42,984 nt of DNA from Fragilaria crotonensis (GCA_022925895.1 JAKSYS010000541.1:1-42984), one strand, 5' to 3'; positions 1 to 10,646 are shown, counted from the stretch's first letter. Notes: generated by a model from the letters alone, not told the origin. Program-made: numbers and translations.

Positions 1-105
1 AGGTACTGTATTGAGTACAACAGTGTCTGTAGGGTATAATGGTATAATTGACAATGGTGGCAATAACCTAATTTCTTTCTGTCTCAAATGAGGTTTACGA
101 CCTCG

Positions 106-129
106 TAAGGTTTAAGTATTTAAACCTTA
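106..129. repeat. Perfect 10-bp inverted repeat
   Basis: TAAGGTTTAA and TTAAACCTTA form a perfect 10-bp stem around the loop GTAT. The word TTAAACCTTAA recurs near 365-375. No function is evident. Confidence 0.6.
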
Positions 130-399
130 ATACGACAGGCTGTAGTAGTACTGTACAACATAGTACTCAGTATGTATCTTCTGCAATGATGGTAACACTG
201 CAATTGTTGAATCTTGAATCCACACTGGAATCACCATGGGGACAGCATCACAATCCGCAATCGCTAGTAGCCATCGTCTGGCTTCGCTCAACGAACAGCA
301 ATGCAACGAAAGTGCTAGTAGGAGTCACAATTGAGTACTGACTACTGTACACTGTCTTCTGTTCTTAAACCTTAAAACCGTCTCATGAATAACAAAATC

Positions 400-436
400 A
401 ACAAGGTTAAGTATTAAATTCTTAATAAACCTTGTT
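400..436. repeat. Imperfect AT-rich inverted repeat
   Basis: AACAAGGTT and AACCTTGTT are the outer arms. The inner TATTAA/TTAATA pairing is offset by three extra bases (AAG) on the left arm. It resembles the hairpin at 106-129 in its AAGGTT/AACCTT core. No function is evident. Confidence 0.45.
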
Positions 437-1392
437 ACGTATTTAAATTTAGTGATGCCACCCTTGGATAAGACTAGTACTATGCATGTTCATACATTAT
501 ACTATACCGGTGGTGTGCCAGTATTATGGCACTTGAGTGATGAGTTCACTTTTCACGTTCTCGGCGTACAATACGAAGTACTATTTCCAGCAGTCAAGCC
601 TTGTACAACGCTTGAAGAAAGCGGTATTGCTCTTCATTCCAACAGAATGATGGTGTGGAGTGCTGGTTGCAATTGAAGGGAACCTGACACACAGCATGCA
701 TCAAGATGAAGAACAATGTGATGAAAAGAGTGAAGAAGAAGAAGGTGTGAAAACTGCATGGAGCATTACTCTCAGATTTGAAGGCCAATTACAGAAGTGG
801 AATTTCATACATTGCATGCAGTTCTTTGCAATGTGAGTAACAGTACTATGCTTCTGTAGTTCCATCTTCATGCTGTTGTTGGAAGGATTGATGATACAAC
901 ACACACTTCAATTTGTTCTCAGACTTCTTGAAGATAAAATTGAATTGGACCAAGAATAGGCAATGAGCATGATGCACCGCCATGGTAAATTGTAAAGGGA
1001 TTTAGTATGGACACAGCAATTTATTCCGTTTTTGTCCTGGTACTAAATTTGGTTCAAGATTAATATGCTTGCCAGGAATGGTGCATGTGCTGAAACATTT
1101 CAATGTGTTGCGTCTGATGTAGTAGTGACACCATTGCTAATCCCAGTGGCAGTGGGTTGAATTCAAAATTTACTGCAATGACATCGTTGCTGGAACAGTC
1201 TTGTAATGCCGCTGTCCGTGCTGGTTTGTTGCGTTGAAGTCGCAGGAATGCTGGGAAATTGCATCAAGGTGGTGTATCAAGGGCTACTACTATGAATGGA
1301 GGACATTATCCAACAAGGTGGGTGGAAATCCAAGAGACAAATTTTGCATTTGTACATCATTGGTGCGTTGCTCGTACTTCAGGTACCTGGTA

Positions 1393-1416
1393 CAGGCATA
1401 AGCATAGTACCTGGAC
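1393..1416. repeat. Left terminal inverted repeat, split by LINE insertion
   Basis: This stretch matches the reverse complement of 13956-13979 except near the outermost bases (CAGG against CGAG). The last two bases of the full repeat (AG) lie at 10807-10808, beyond the retrotransposon, directly after the second copy of the target duplication. Confidence 0.7.
1403..1416. repeat. Target site duplication of the LINE, copy 1
   Basis: CATAGTACCTGGAC occurs here next to the 3' end of the minus-strand retrotransposon and again at 10793-10806 next to its 5' end. The bases outside the pair differ. Fourteen bp is a normal length for duplications made by target-primed reverse transcription. Confidence 0.65.
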
Positions 1417-1621
1417 GAGAAAAAGTATTCGCAACATTGACACACTTCTTAACCTACTTCTAACAGCAGCATTCAATAGATCTGATACAGAGCTTTGCTT
1501 GTTTGTAGCTATTCAAAGTGATGACAAGGTCAATATTGATGAAGATATGTATATAAAAACTAATTATAGGGTTATCACCGTCCATGCCCGGTAGTGCATA
1601 GTGCGTACCCCAATCCGGCGG

Positions 1622-2059
1622 TTAAAACCGCGAGATCTTGTGAAAAGCAGCTGTCCCCGTTATGGTCGCCGTGCGAAATATGATGTCATTTTTGTCTGTG
1701 TTTTTCCCCTCAGTGCTTGATATTCCAATAGATTTTTTAACCAGGCGTAGCCATCGGCGTTGCGTTGCGGCACTGCCATCAAGAAGTTTCGTCAACGGAC
1801 GCTCACATAAATGCCGGTCGTCAAACCGTAGAAGGTGCGGGTGGTTATGGTAGTGTTTGATCTCCGATATTGTTGCGGACCGGATTGAAACAGCGAGTGC
1901 GTTGGATTCGGTTGTGTGGAGAAGCTCATTTCGATGAAGCCAAGTAGCGCGAGTGTATTCGTATAGACTGATCATGGCTTTGCGAAGACGTCCGTTCACT
2001 TTGTCGTCCGAGACCGTACAGGAATCATTTATGTCGAGAGAGATGCCAGAACCCGCCAC
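1622..2059 (-). pseudogene. Frame-displaced C-terminal tail of LINE ORF2
   Basis: The ORF2 frame stops at 2029, but a neighbouring frame overlapping it by about 30 nt continues with residues typical of the C-terminal end of these retrotransposon polyproteins (for example RLRKAMISLYEYTRATWLHR, then a tail with paired Leu/Arg and RWLRLVKKSI). The shift corresponds to one missing base relative to a continuous frame, somewhere near 2029-2060. Whether ORF2 tolerates loss of this tail is unknown. It could also be a sequencing deletion. Confidence 0.65.
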
Positions 2060-5000
2060 TCACGACTGAGGAAACCTCGCAAGGCATTATCCCAACCAAT
2101 TTTGTTTTGGGAAGCGACTGCCCGGGTAATTGCTTCGCGAAGATGAGGTCCATACGAAGACATGTCAGGGCAGTAGAGAGAATCAGGCGAAGCCGTCCAG
2201 TGCTCTATTCCGGCGACAAGGCAGTACCATAGTGGATGAGGATCCTCCTTTGTTAAAACTTCTTTTCGAAATTGGGTCCAACCAGTGAGACGACCCTGAT
2301 TTGCGGGGCAGCATACGAGGTGGCGTTGATCTTCCTTGGTAGCATGACAGCATGGACAGAGAGAGAGAACAGGATCTTTGATGGTTGCCTGTTGATATCG
2401 GCGGACGCCCAGAGGTTGTTGGTCGTGCACAAATTTCATGTGGGCAATTTGTCGAGAAGGTCGTAGACGACGAAAGTGGAGCTCAAATAGCTGAAAGTCG
2501 ACTGAGTCCCATGTGAGATCATCCCATTTGCGCCTTGTTTGAATATACTGGCGAAGGTGGTACCCGTTTACATGGAAGCGGAGACTGGAGTCATACTGGC
2601 TGGTAAGTTTTCGTCCGTTGATACTGATAGAGATCTTTTGGCCTGGTTGGTGATCCAGGGTCTCACTTGATTTATGCCGCCCAGAGCGTCGATATTGAGT
2701 GGCTAATTGATCCGCCATGATATTGAGTTTAGCCGACGAAGACAATTTTTCAAGCGCAGCGTGATCGTCTTGATGAGCTTTGATCCAGGTAATGCGAATC
2801 TTTTTGCCCAATTCCTTGTAGTATTTCCAGATGATGGAGAGAATGTCGACATCCGGAGGCTGACGTCCTCGTTTTAAATGTCCCCATTGTAAGTATTTAC
2901 GAACACGCGATATTGCAGCGGTGCTGTCCACTAACCATCGAAATCGGCACCGATACTTGCACTTCCAGACACGAGAGACCAGAGCCAAACTTAAGAGTGA
3001 AGATGCGTATCCCCATAACTCGCTGCGGGTTGACGAGGCCGTGTCCCGAGATCCGTCAACGGGACCAGAGCAACGGAGAACCACCTTAGATTTCCGTGCG
3101 ACAACCCATCCAAAAGTCCCCTGTGTGCCTTGAAGGCCTCCGTCGGATGCAATTGTAACCAGCTTCTTTGACTGGAAAAAATCGACCCCTGATGGTTTGT
3201 CGGAGATCAGCTCGAGTGCCTCAACCATTCTCCTTTCGGTCCGTGGAAGATGCTTTATGTGGTCTTTGATAGAGACCGACGTATTCGTGGCCTCAGACAT
3301 CGGTGAAGAGCATGGCGTATTGGACACTCCGAGAGTTGGAGCTGAAATCCAAAAAGGGATATATCGAAGATAAGAGGATTTGATGAACCGATTCCATAAC
3401 CTACGTTGCGATGGACTTGGAAGTAGTTGCCGTGGCCATCGCGAGCATTCTTGCCACTCAGGAGGGCGTTTACCATCAAGGTAATCCAAATTAATGCGAG
3501 TTGGGGACCGGTCATCTGCCATATCCGCGAGGGAATATACTTGGAGATAGATTCGAACAAGATTGAGATCTCGTTGTTGGAGGAGAGTATATCGTTGCAA
3601 ATGGACGTCCTGCATGATCGGAAAATCGCCGCCTCGAATGGGCTGACTTCCGTCGTTGGTGATTGTAATCGTCAAGTTGTGTCGCGAGAGATACTGGCGG
3701 ACCGATGTAACCCATGTCGGTGTTAGGTATGGGATGTGGATATTGGGCTTCTCTAATATGGGTTCCGGAATCCCTGCCTCGCGTTGTGAGTATTGGAGGT
3801 TCGTTACAATCAGTCGCCCCGCTGGAGAGTCCGAGAACACGGAATCGCGCATGAATTTAATAGCTTCGATGCCCACTTCGGTTTGCACATCGTACAGATC
3901 AAGGCCGCCAAAGAGTTTTGGGCCGTGTCGAATGGCCGTGGGAAGGTGGCTATTTACATTCATCTTTTGAAGAAGGGAGGCCATGAGGTTGGTTTGAATG
4001 GGTTTCAGAGACTCTTCATTAGCAGCAATCGCTGCTAAGGAGTAGCGCATAGTAGGAACGTAGATCGTCTGGTGGAACAAAAGTGCGTCCGTCACTGTGA
4101 TGCGAGGTGATTTTAAGCGAACGGCGAATGTGTCAGCTCGAGTCTTTAACACCTGAATGTGGGCGGAGAAGTCACCGGTGGGGGATATGAAGACCCCCAG
4201 TATACGTGGAGCTTCCTCAAGATCCATTCTACGGATGGTTGTCTCTTCGGTAGAGGTGCCTTGACGAAGTTTGATTTCAGTATCAGAGGCATGGCGGTTG
4301 CGGATAACGGGACGCCCTCCTTTCCAATCCCATGTGAGGACATACCAAGAACACTTTTTAAGATTGAGCGATCCCCCTGACAGATGAAGTAGATGCTCCC
4401 ATGTTTGGGATATTTCTTGAAGACGAGAAATGAGGCCTTCCAATTCCAAAGACCCGGATCCGTCGGTAAATCCTATCGATGTGTCATCCACAAAAGCATC
4501 GACCACCCTCGAGTTGGTGATCTTCCCATCCGGAGAAACAAAATGCATTCGCTCCGGGATCAGACGCTCAAAAGTATTGAGCATAACCACAACAAGGGAC
4601 AGCCACACCGCGGGAGAAGCGCCACTGCCTTGGCCTGTGCCAAAAAGGGGCTCAAAAACAGTTCCGCTATAATTCTCGTCAGAGACTCCGTGAACCGTCT
4701 TGACCGTATACTTCATTAGCCTGAGGACATCTGCATGGGTTTGAACCGATTCCTCGGGCATGCCACATCGTCGTGCTGCCAGCATAGCCAGTGCGACAAT
4801 GATGCGGTCATAGCAAGCACTGGCGTCATTATCAAATCGAGCAAGGGTGTGCTTCAGGACCATGCAAAGATCCGTGGTGAGCTGTAATAGCATGACCGGT
4901 TCTATCGCCATGCGACCCGGCCGAGATCCATACTGGCCATCATGCAATATGTTAAGCTCGTCGGCACGTCGAATCAGTCGATGACCCCATTGCAGTTTGA

Positions 5001-7602
5001 GGAAAAAATTATAATCCGCCTCGAAGAGGTGAATAATCCGGAGCCGATGGATCTTTGGTCGTCCCGTGTCTTTCTCAATCAGGACATTTGTGGCGTTGCA
5101 CCAACGTGACACTGCGATTCCCCGAGATGTAACAATTTGAAGGAACCATGTGAGGCATTGAAGAAGCCTGGCATCTTGGATCAGAGCCTTGTAGTGACCC
5201 AAATGACGATTGGACGGCGACGTAGACGTATTTTCCGACCAGGTCTTGAATCCTTTGACAACGTCATCCGTCGTTATGTTTGTTGATATCGGACCTTTGT
5301 CAATGACGGCTGGAGGTATGCAGAACGAGGCCAGGAACTCCTTGAGTGCCAAATCATCCCCATACCATTCTGGTGGTACAACACCCCGGAGGACGTCAGT
5401 TGCGGCAGGGGAGAGGCTTGTAAACGTTAAAGCATCGAAAATGACCCCATGCCCGCAAGGTGAGTCTGCCGCAGCACGAAACGAGTCACGGTTGTAGGAC
5501 AGAAGGCGCTGCTCCATATCAGTGCGATCGATAATTGTGTCCCATACAACCTCCCTCGGTGTGGGATGATGTATCATGTTATACATTTCCGATGGGTGGG
5601 GAAGGTTGAGGTCATCCTGGTAGCGAGGAACAAGTATTTTATTCAAGGGAGTGTGGACGGTAGGTTTGACGATGTTCCCGAGGGACCGGTGTAGGCGCCG
5701 TTGATTTTCCGAGAGAATGGTGCGTCGGATGATCTTCAGCTTACGTTTGGATGAAGCCTTTGTTGACGGATCGACATCATCCTCGTAGGAGAGCATGAGA
5801 TCATGGTAAGATTGGCTCCGAAGATCGGTAGAGTTACGTTGACAGTTACGAAACGCCGTTGATGCCGCTGTGAAAAGTTGGCTTGTTTCCTCTCGTGAAA
5901 GGACCATCCGTCGCATCGGAAGTGAGAAGCTGGCGTCCTGTGCCTGTGTTTGTTTCGTCCATCTATCAAAGGTTCGTCCCCAAGTTTCACCAAAGTCAAG
6001 CTCCCTGAGACGTAAACGCCAGTACTGACGAATGATAGCGCTATTACGGAGTGTAGGAGACCACGCAAACGCTTTGGCGGTGAAAGATTTCAGAGATTTC
6101 TCCGAAGATTTCATAGCCCGTCCTTGATCCTGATCCCACTTGTTAAGACGTTCGCGTAGCTCTGCGGTGGAAAGAACTTGATGTGTTTCATACAACTCTT
6201 TCATTCGATCGAACATACGATGTTGATCGTAATACTGATTCATCATAAGATTGTATTGGTCGACATGCTCGGGATTACCTGATACCAAAGATCGTTTGTC
6301 CATGGTCTGATGGGCCGGTGGTTCGTAGTGTGGGTCGAAGATGGAAGGAAGATCAAGATCGACATACAGACCTCGATGATCAGATTGTGGGCCTTCATTG
6401 TAGGAGAGAGTGCCAGATCGTGTTGACCCGCTGGCAATCCTTTCAGTACCGAGAATGTAGTCAATCCGTCGGTTTTTTGCTCCAATATATGTGGAAGGAG
6501 CTGGATCACGAGAGTGGAGGTCAAGAAGTTCCTGTGTATGGATGAATTCTAGAAAGTGTTTATCGTGATGCAAGTCAGAGTTGGCATCAAACATAACTAG
6601 GAAAGAGTGGGAACCATTGCCACCACTGCGCAGACTGCTCATAAATCGCCCCAGGTCTGTAAAGAAAAGTCTTCTTGGGTTGGGATTGGTGATACCTTGC
6701 GATCTGTGATACTCATACTCCCGAGTAAAAGTACTTCCAAGAGGAGCAGTCTTGATAGACCCACTACAAGCGCGATAAGCAGTAATGATACTGAGTTGTG
6801 TGGATGCTTTGCCCAGAAAGGTAAGGCCACTCCATCGCCCCAATCCAGAGGGATCCCGAAGAACTTCGCCAGTCGAGAACGATACTGCTTTCCCAGTCGC
6901 CATGGTGATACAACCCCCCGATTGGAAAGATTCACGGTCCGGACACTTATCCACTGCTGCTGCAGGGGACCCAAAAGATATTCGGTTTTGGCGAAAATGT
7001 TTTCTCGCGAGTTGTTGGAAGTCCGTTCTTAAGTGGGTATGGTCCCAGCAGGTATTCGTTTCCGCGAGACCAAAAACATCGACTTGATACGCTGACATGC
7101 AGGCCATGTAGTAGCCATAATCATCACCAGAGGCTGTGTGGGTGAGGCCTTTCACATTCTGAAAAAACACCCGTGTACTTTCCGGATGTTTTTGAATGAT
7201 TGGATCACCGTACAGAAGCTCTGGAAACTCATCGACAGGGCGAAGGCGGGTCTGCCGCTTTGGACGATCCGGTGGTAAATTAAGGATACATGATATCGGG
7301 ATACCAGGGACATCGTCGGATAAGGAGACATTCCGATATGTTTGTTTTTTGTTAAGAGATGTGTTTGGGAGAGCTTGGAGGGACCTATGTGATCCCCGAG
7401 GTTGGTTCCCGTGTACGGTCGAAATGCGTACCCTGTGTATAAGATCCTGTTCGTTGGATTCAAATACGTGTCGTGTAGAGACATCGGTGTCGCAGGCATC
7501 GGCTTGTGGATGGACGTGTGCAGGGATGCCTTCCCCCATACGACGGCCATCAGAGACAATCGTGTGAGGGGAAGACAGGAGTGGTTGGCCTTCAGCCTCC
7601 AT
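2029..7602 (-). CDS. LINE ORF2: endonuclease-reverse transcriptase-RNase H polyprotein
   Basis: A 1857-residue protein that nicks target DNA and reverse-transcribes the element RNA. The AP-like endonuclease (about 143-415) has its full catalytic set: N149 in FFQN, E181 in AETN, Y276 in TAYR, D339/N341 in FDAN, D381 in RRIDYIL, and SDH at 407-409. The reverse transcriptase (about 835-1130) shows the block around D923-D925, the TGQGSGASP segment (989-997) and the FVDD catalytic motif at 1037-1040. An RNase H domain (about 1480-1640) keeps D1487, E1528, D1559, H1610 and D1631. A CCHC-type finger follows at about 1749-1764. The start ATG overlaps the ORF1 stop (TAATG), so translation probably depends on reinitiation. 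Only the last part of the tail is lost to a frame break near 2040. Confidence 0.9.
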   Translation of the reverse strand: MEAEGQPLLSSPHTIVSDGRRMGEGIPAHVHPQADACDTDVSTRHVFESNEQDLIHRVRISTVHGNQPRGSHRSLQALPNTSLNKKQTYRNVSLSDDVPGIPISCILNLPPDRPKRQTRLRPVDEFPELLYGDPIIQKHPESTRVFFQNVKGLTHTASGDDYGYYMACMSAYQVDVFGLAETNTCWDHTHLRTDFQQLARKHFRQNRISFGSPAAAVDKCPDRESFQSGGCITMATGKAVSFSTGEVLRDPSGLGRWSGLTFLGKASTQLSIITAYRACSGSIKTAPLGSTFTREYEYHRSQGITNPNPRRLFFTDLGRFMSSLRSGGNGSHSFLVMFDANSDLHHDKHFLEFIHTQELLDLHSRDPAPSTYIGAKNRRIDYILGTERIASGSTRSGTLSYNEGPQSDHRGLYVDLDLPSIFDPHYEPPAHQTMDKRSLVSGNPEHVDQYNLMMNQYYDQHRMFDRMKELYETHQVLSTAELRERLNKWDQDQGRAMKSSEKSLKSFTAKAFAWSPTLRNSAIIRQYWRLRLRELDFGETWGRTFDRWTKQTQAQDASFSLPMRRMVLSREETSQLFTAASTAFRNCQRNSTDLRSQSYHDLMLSYEDDVDPSTKASSKRKLKIIRRTILSENQRRLHRSLGNIVKPTVHTPLNKILVPRYQDDLNLPHPSEMYNMIHHPTPREVVWDTIIDRTDMEQRLLSYNRDSFRAAADSPCGHGVIFDALTFTSLSPAATDVLRGVVPPEWYGDDLALKEFLASFCIPPAVIDKGPISTNITTDDVVKGFKTWSENTSTSPSNRHLGHYKALIQDARLLQCLTWFLQIVTSRGIAVSRWCNATNVLIEKDTGRPKIHRLRIIHLFEADYNFFLKLQWGHRLIRRADELNILHDGQYGSRPGRMAIEPVMLLQLTTDLCMVLKHTLARFDNDASACYDRIIVALAMLAARRCGMPEESVQTHADVLRLMKYTVKTVHGVSDENYSGTVFEPLFGTGQGSGASPAVWLSLVVVMLNTFERLIPERMHFVSPDGKITNSRVVDAFVDDTSIGFTDGSGSLELEGLISRLQEISQTWEHLLHLSGGSLNLKKCSWYVLTWDWKGGRPVIRNRHASDTEIKLRQGTSTEETTIRRMDLEEAPRILGVFISPTGDFSAHIQVLKTRADTFAVRLKSPRITVTDALLFHQTIYVPTMRYSLAAIAANEESLKPIQTNLMASLLQKMNVNSHLPTAIRHGPKLFGGLDLYDVQTEVGIEAIKFMRDSVFSDSPAGRLIVTNLQYSQREAGIPEPILEKPNIHIPYLTPTWVTSVRQYLSRHNLTITITNDGSQPIRGGDFPIMQDVHLQRYTLLQQRDLNLVRIYLQVYSLADMADDRSPTRINLDYLDGKRPPEWQECSRWPRQLLPSPSQRRLWNRFIKSSYLRYIPFWISAPTLGVSNTPCSSPMSEATNTSVSIKDHIKHLPRTERRMVEALELISDKPSGVDFFQSKKLVTIASDGGLQGTQGTFGWVVARKSKVVLRCSGPVDGSRDTASSTRSELWGYASSLLSLALVSRVWKCKYRCRFRWLVDSTAAISRVRKYLQWGHLKRGRQPPDVDILSIIWKYYKELGKKIRITWIKAHQDDHAALEKLSSSAKLNIMADQLATQYRRSGRHKSSETLDHQPGQKISISINGRKLTSQYDSSLRFHVNGYHLRQYIQTRRKWDDLTWDSVDFQLFELHFRRLRPSRQIAHMKFVHDQQPLGVRRYQQATIKDPVLSLCPCCHATKEDQRHLVCCPANQGRLTGWTQFRKEVLTKEDPHPLWYCLVAGIEHWTASPDSLYCPDMSSYGPHLREAITRAVASQNKIGWDNALRGFLSREWRVLASLST

Positions 7603-7604
7603 TA
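7600..7604 (-). promoter_or_regulatory. TAATG stop-start overlap coupling ORF1 to ORF2
   Basis: On the minus strand the ORF1 stop TAA (7604-7602) shares its last A with the ORF2 start ATG (7602-7600). UAAUG overlaps are an established translational-coupling device in some non-LTR retrotransposons (SART1 is the studied case). Here it gives the only start in a plausible position for ORF2. Confidence 0.75.
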
Positions 7605-10600
7605 ACCGTTGTCGCCCCCGTCTGGAGATGGTGGGTCGCTGGACGTGGAGCCGTCAGTCAGCTTGTATTGATCTTCCAGATCGGGCAGGGCGAGGGTGGT
7701 GGGACTAGTTTCAACAGTTTCCATGTCGGTAGGTTCCATGAGCATGGAGGTTGCCTGTGTCAACAGGGAGAGCGGAGGGAGGGGGAGATGCATCTGCTGC
7801 GGAGCAGGGTAGAGTGGAGGGGTTGATCCAAAGGACGATGATGACTTGTCATCCTCTTGAGTCTCGTACTCCAGAGTCAACGCATCCATGGTGTCGGGCA
7901 TAGATCGTTTTAGATGTTTTTTGGGAGGGGGTTGTGCGTGCTGAGATCCGCTTGACGTGGAGTTTACCGAGCGGCCCCCCTGATGCTGCTGGTTAGTGTC
8001 ATGTATGGGGGCAAGTAGCGTCCCCGCGGTCACAGGGGACTCCGAGGCATGGCTTATGACCGGTAGATGGTGAGCGAAGCTTGTGTCGCCTTGTATTGGA
8101 GATTGTGTGGAGAATACAAATGCCTCCTGTGAGACAGGATTGTGGGGCTTGCTTGGTGCCGCACTAGCGATTTGTTGCATCATTTCCATCATTTGGGTCA
8201 TTTGGGATTGAACAGCTGTGAGGGCGTTGTTCGTGTCCACATGGTATTGCATTGATTGGACCGCTTTAGCCTCCAGGTTATCCAGACGGGGATCCAGGTG
8301 TTTGAGTTTTGTGTCAATATCAAGTAGTTGCGCTTTGGTGGTCTGGAGATCTGAGTTTCGTTGCTCCTGAACACGCTGTAGTTTACTTTCCAATTCCATG
8401 TATGCCTGGTCGTTCGAAGAAGTTGCCGTGGATAAGAGGGAATGCGTTGTCGAAAAATCCTCTTGCGGGTTTGTCCCTGCTGGTTTCACTTTTCGACGAG
8501 ATGCACGTGCCTTTCGCGAGGGAGGGGGGGGAGGTGCCGAGTCGCTCTCATCGGACGACTGTGAGAGATGGGAGGTGACGGAGGGTGCTGCTGGAGGAGT
8601 CGGTTTCCGTTGGGCTGTGTTTATTCCACCCTGTCGTACGGAAGGTGATACGTGATTCCAGACATTGTCAGATGACATTTTCTCAAGTAGATCGAGTGCT
8701 TCTTGGACCGAGGGATCAATTTGAATAATACCGGGAAAACCCAATATGGTTTGACGAAACCGTGCCTCACGTCTATCCACAGGATTGAGACGTTGTCTGT
8801 ATTTGTCAACTTCGAGAAGAATCTCCTGGTAATGTTGACGAGGTACCAAAAGGGTAGCAACTTGATCATAGCCTCCGTTTACGATGTCACACCGGGCGTT
8901 CATGCCTGTAGCTGGTAGTGTTAGGGTGAGTGCCCACTCTCGAGATGTCCTTTTCCTAAGATCACCGTTGTCATAGAATTCATCCCGGAGGCTGTCCAGG
9001 TCATCAATCCATGGTGTCAGAGTGATAGATCGAAGCGATTTCATGTAGTCATCATGGATCTTGAAATATTGTGATATTTTTTCCGGAGAAAGGTTACCCA
9101 GGAGAAGTCGTGGGAGGTAAAGAGCGCTGCCGCTTCCCTTTAGAAGATTTGAGAGTGCTTTAGACAGAGGCTCCACGTGGTGCTCTCCGCATTGGACAGC
9201 CAGATGATGGATCAATTGATTGGTAGGAGTACGCTTCAAATGAATGATGTCAAAAAATGGGATATTTTCAGGCAACAGAACAAGAAGACTCTTAAGATAT
9301 TTAATCCGTTGAGTAAGGTTTGGTGCTTTCATAAGGATATATCCGGCAATTACAAGATTGCCGCTTGTACTGCAGGAGTTGGATACGGTCGCCCAAACCT
9401 TGTGCTTTCTCATGGCATCCTTTGTCTCCAATTTTGTCAACCATTTTGCAGGGGTCTTGGTGGAAAAGCCAAAGCGGACCGCAAAAATGAACGTCTTCGT
9501 TGCCCGAATGTACGTTACCTTGGGAGAAATATACTCCAGCAAAACCTCCTCTGACATAGAATGCGGCGATTTCCAGTTTGAGAGGGAGACACTCCCCCAT
9601 GGATAGAATGCTCCCATATCATTGCCAAATAAATCGAGAAGCATAGTCAAAGCGGCCGTTGTCCAGTTTCTTGGATTGTCTTTATACGAAAGCTGTGCCG
9701 TAGGTGTCCAACGGATTGTAATGCGTTGAGTGCCATCGTTCATTTTTATCTGCTTCGCTGAAGCGCGTGAATCAGGATAAATGGTGGATGTTTCCGAGTA
9801 TATGGACGCATCTGTTGGTGGAATCTCCTCAGGAAAGGAAGCGGTCGCAGTAGGCGGTGTCGCAAGCTGAAGTGATACTTGTGGAGGCACGAGTGGAGGA
9901 ACTGGAGGGTTCCATGCCGGTTTTCGATGATCCTCACGTGGGGGGGATTGTTGTTGGGGAGTCAGTGAACTCGGAGTCTGCTTTGTTTTCAGAATACCCA
10001 CTCGGCGGAGAGTAGTCAAGGAGGACAACGGGGACAAGGATGCAGAAAGTGGAGCAGCTGCAGGAGGTCTGATACGATGCTCGGGTTCATTGAGAGTAAC
10101 TTGTTTCTTCACACCCACACGTGGGGGTTTTGTCCTACCCACAGTAGTCCAGTCATCACCAGCGTCGTCGCCGTCCGCGCTCAATGCTTGGGCGCTTGGC
10201 CAGGTCGAGTCAAGTGTATTGATCTTCAGGAAGGAAGGCTTATGCGCAAGTAGGTAAGGTTGTGCGACCTGAGTCGCCCACGCTTCGAGTTCGAGTGGAA
10301 TGTCGATGTGGCGATCAACGTAACACATGAAATTGTACCAGACAATTTTATGACGATGCAGCAGGTTGATAGGTTTCTGGTTCCACTCAGCATCAAACTG
10401 AGCACCATCGAGGTGGGAAAAGAAGCCAACGATAATGTATCGGTTCCATTGAAGCGGTGATGCTGTCAAGCGGAAGTTTTCTAGAAAGAATGGACGTGGA
10501 GTCGAAAGTCCTTCGTTTGAAACGATTTGTGTGGCTGCTTTGGGCGGATCCAGCCATGCATCGATTCCGAAAGAGAACAGAGGATTGTCGGGATCATGAT

Positions 10601-10646
10601 AACCCAGGGGGATTGCGGTAGACGGGGGACCAACGGCCTCGGTCAT
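7602..10646 (-). CDS. LINE ORF1: coiled-coil RNA-binding-type protein
   Basis: ORF1 of the retrotransposon, presumed to bind element RNA and form the ribonucleoprotein. The frame is open up to 10847, but that part lies outside the inferred 5' end of the element (10792). The first sensible ATG is at 10646 (MTEAVGPPSTA), giving about 1014 residues. Visible features are Pro-rich low-complexity stretches near 170-290 and in the last 250 residues, a basic cluster (SRKARASRRKVKP), and then a long coiled coil with heptad-like spacing (from about YMELESKLQRVQEQ to MMQQI). I see no CCHC knuckle and no clear RRM, so nucleic-acid binding is inferred from position only. It overlaps ORF2 by one base. Confidence 0.75.
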   Translation of the reverse strand: MTEAVGPPSTAIPLGYHDPDNPLFSFGIDAWLDPPKAATQIVSNEGLSTPRPFFLENFRLTASPLQWNRYIIVGFFSHLDGAQFDAEWNQKPINLLHRHKIVWYNFMCYVDRHIDIPLELEAWATQVAQPYLLAHKPSFLKINTLDSTWPSAQALSADGDDAGDDWTTVGRTKPPRVGVKKQVTLNEPEHRIRPPAAAPLSASLSPLSSLTTLRRVGILKTKQTPSSLTPQQQSPPREDHRKPAWNPPVPPLVPPQVSLQLATPPTATASFPEEIPPTDASIYSETSTIYPDSRASAKQIKMNDGTQRITIRWTPTAQLSYKDNPRNWTTAALTMLLDLFGNDMGAFYPWGSVSLSNWKSPHSMSEEVLLEYISPKVTYIRATKTFIFAVRFGFSTKTPAKWLTKLETKDAMRKHKVWATVSNSCSTSGNLVIAGYILMKAPNLTQRIKYLKSLLVLLPENIPFFDIIHLKRTPTNQLIHHLAVQCGEHHVEPLSKALSNLLKGSGSALYLPRLLLGNLSPEKISQYFKIHDDYMKSLRSITLTPWIDDLDSLRDEFYDNGDLRKRTSREWALTLTLPATGMNARCDIVNGGYDQVATLLVPRQHYQEILLEVDKYRQRLNPVDRREARFRQTILGFPGIIQIDPSVQEALDLLEKMSSDNVWNHVSPSVRQGGINTAQRKPTPPAAPSVTSHLSQSSDESDSAPPPPPSRKARASRRKVKPAGTNPQEDFSTTHSLLSTATSSNDQAYMELESKLQRVQEQRNSDLQTTKAQLLDIDTKLKHLDPRLDNLEAKAVQSMQYHVDTNNALTAVQSQMTQMMEMMQQIASAAPSKPHNPVSQEAFVFSTQSPIQGDTSFAHHLPVISHASESPVTAGTLLAPIHDTNQQHQGGRSVNSTSSGSQHAQPPPKKHLKRSMPDTMDALTLEYETQEDDKSSSSFGSTPPLYPAPQQMHLPLPPLSLLTQATSMLMEPTDMETVETSPTTLALPDLEDQYKLTDGSTSSDPPSPDGGDNG

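Larger units (their letters stand above)
1..1390. other. Gene-poor spacer at left edge
   Basis: No reading frame here has recognisable protein similarity; the open stretches are short and overlap on both strands. The segment is AT-rich and carries several GTAC words (for example near 3, 151 and 340-350). It holds two AT-rich inverted repeats, listed separately, built on the word TTAAACCTTAA. It ends at the TA dinucleotide that flanks the DNA transposon. Confidence 0.6.

Noticed and set aside
1259-1594. Plus-strand 111-codon frame
   Set aside because: It crosses the transposon and LINE boundaries and has no recognisable protein features.
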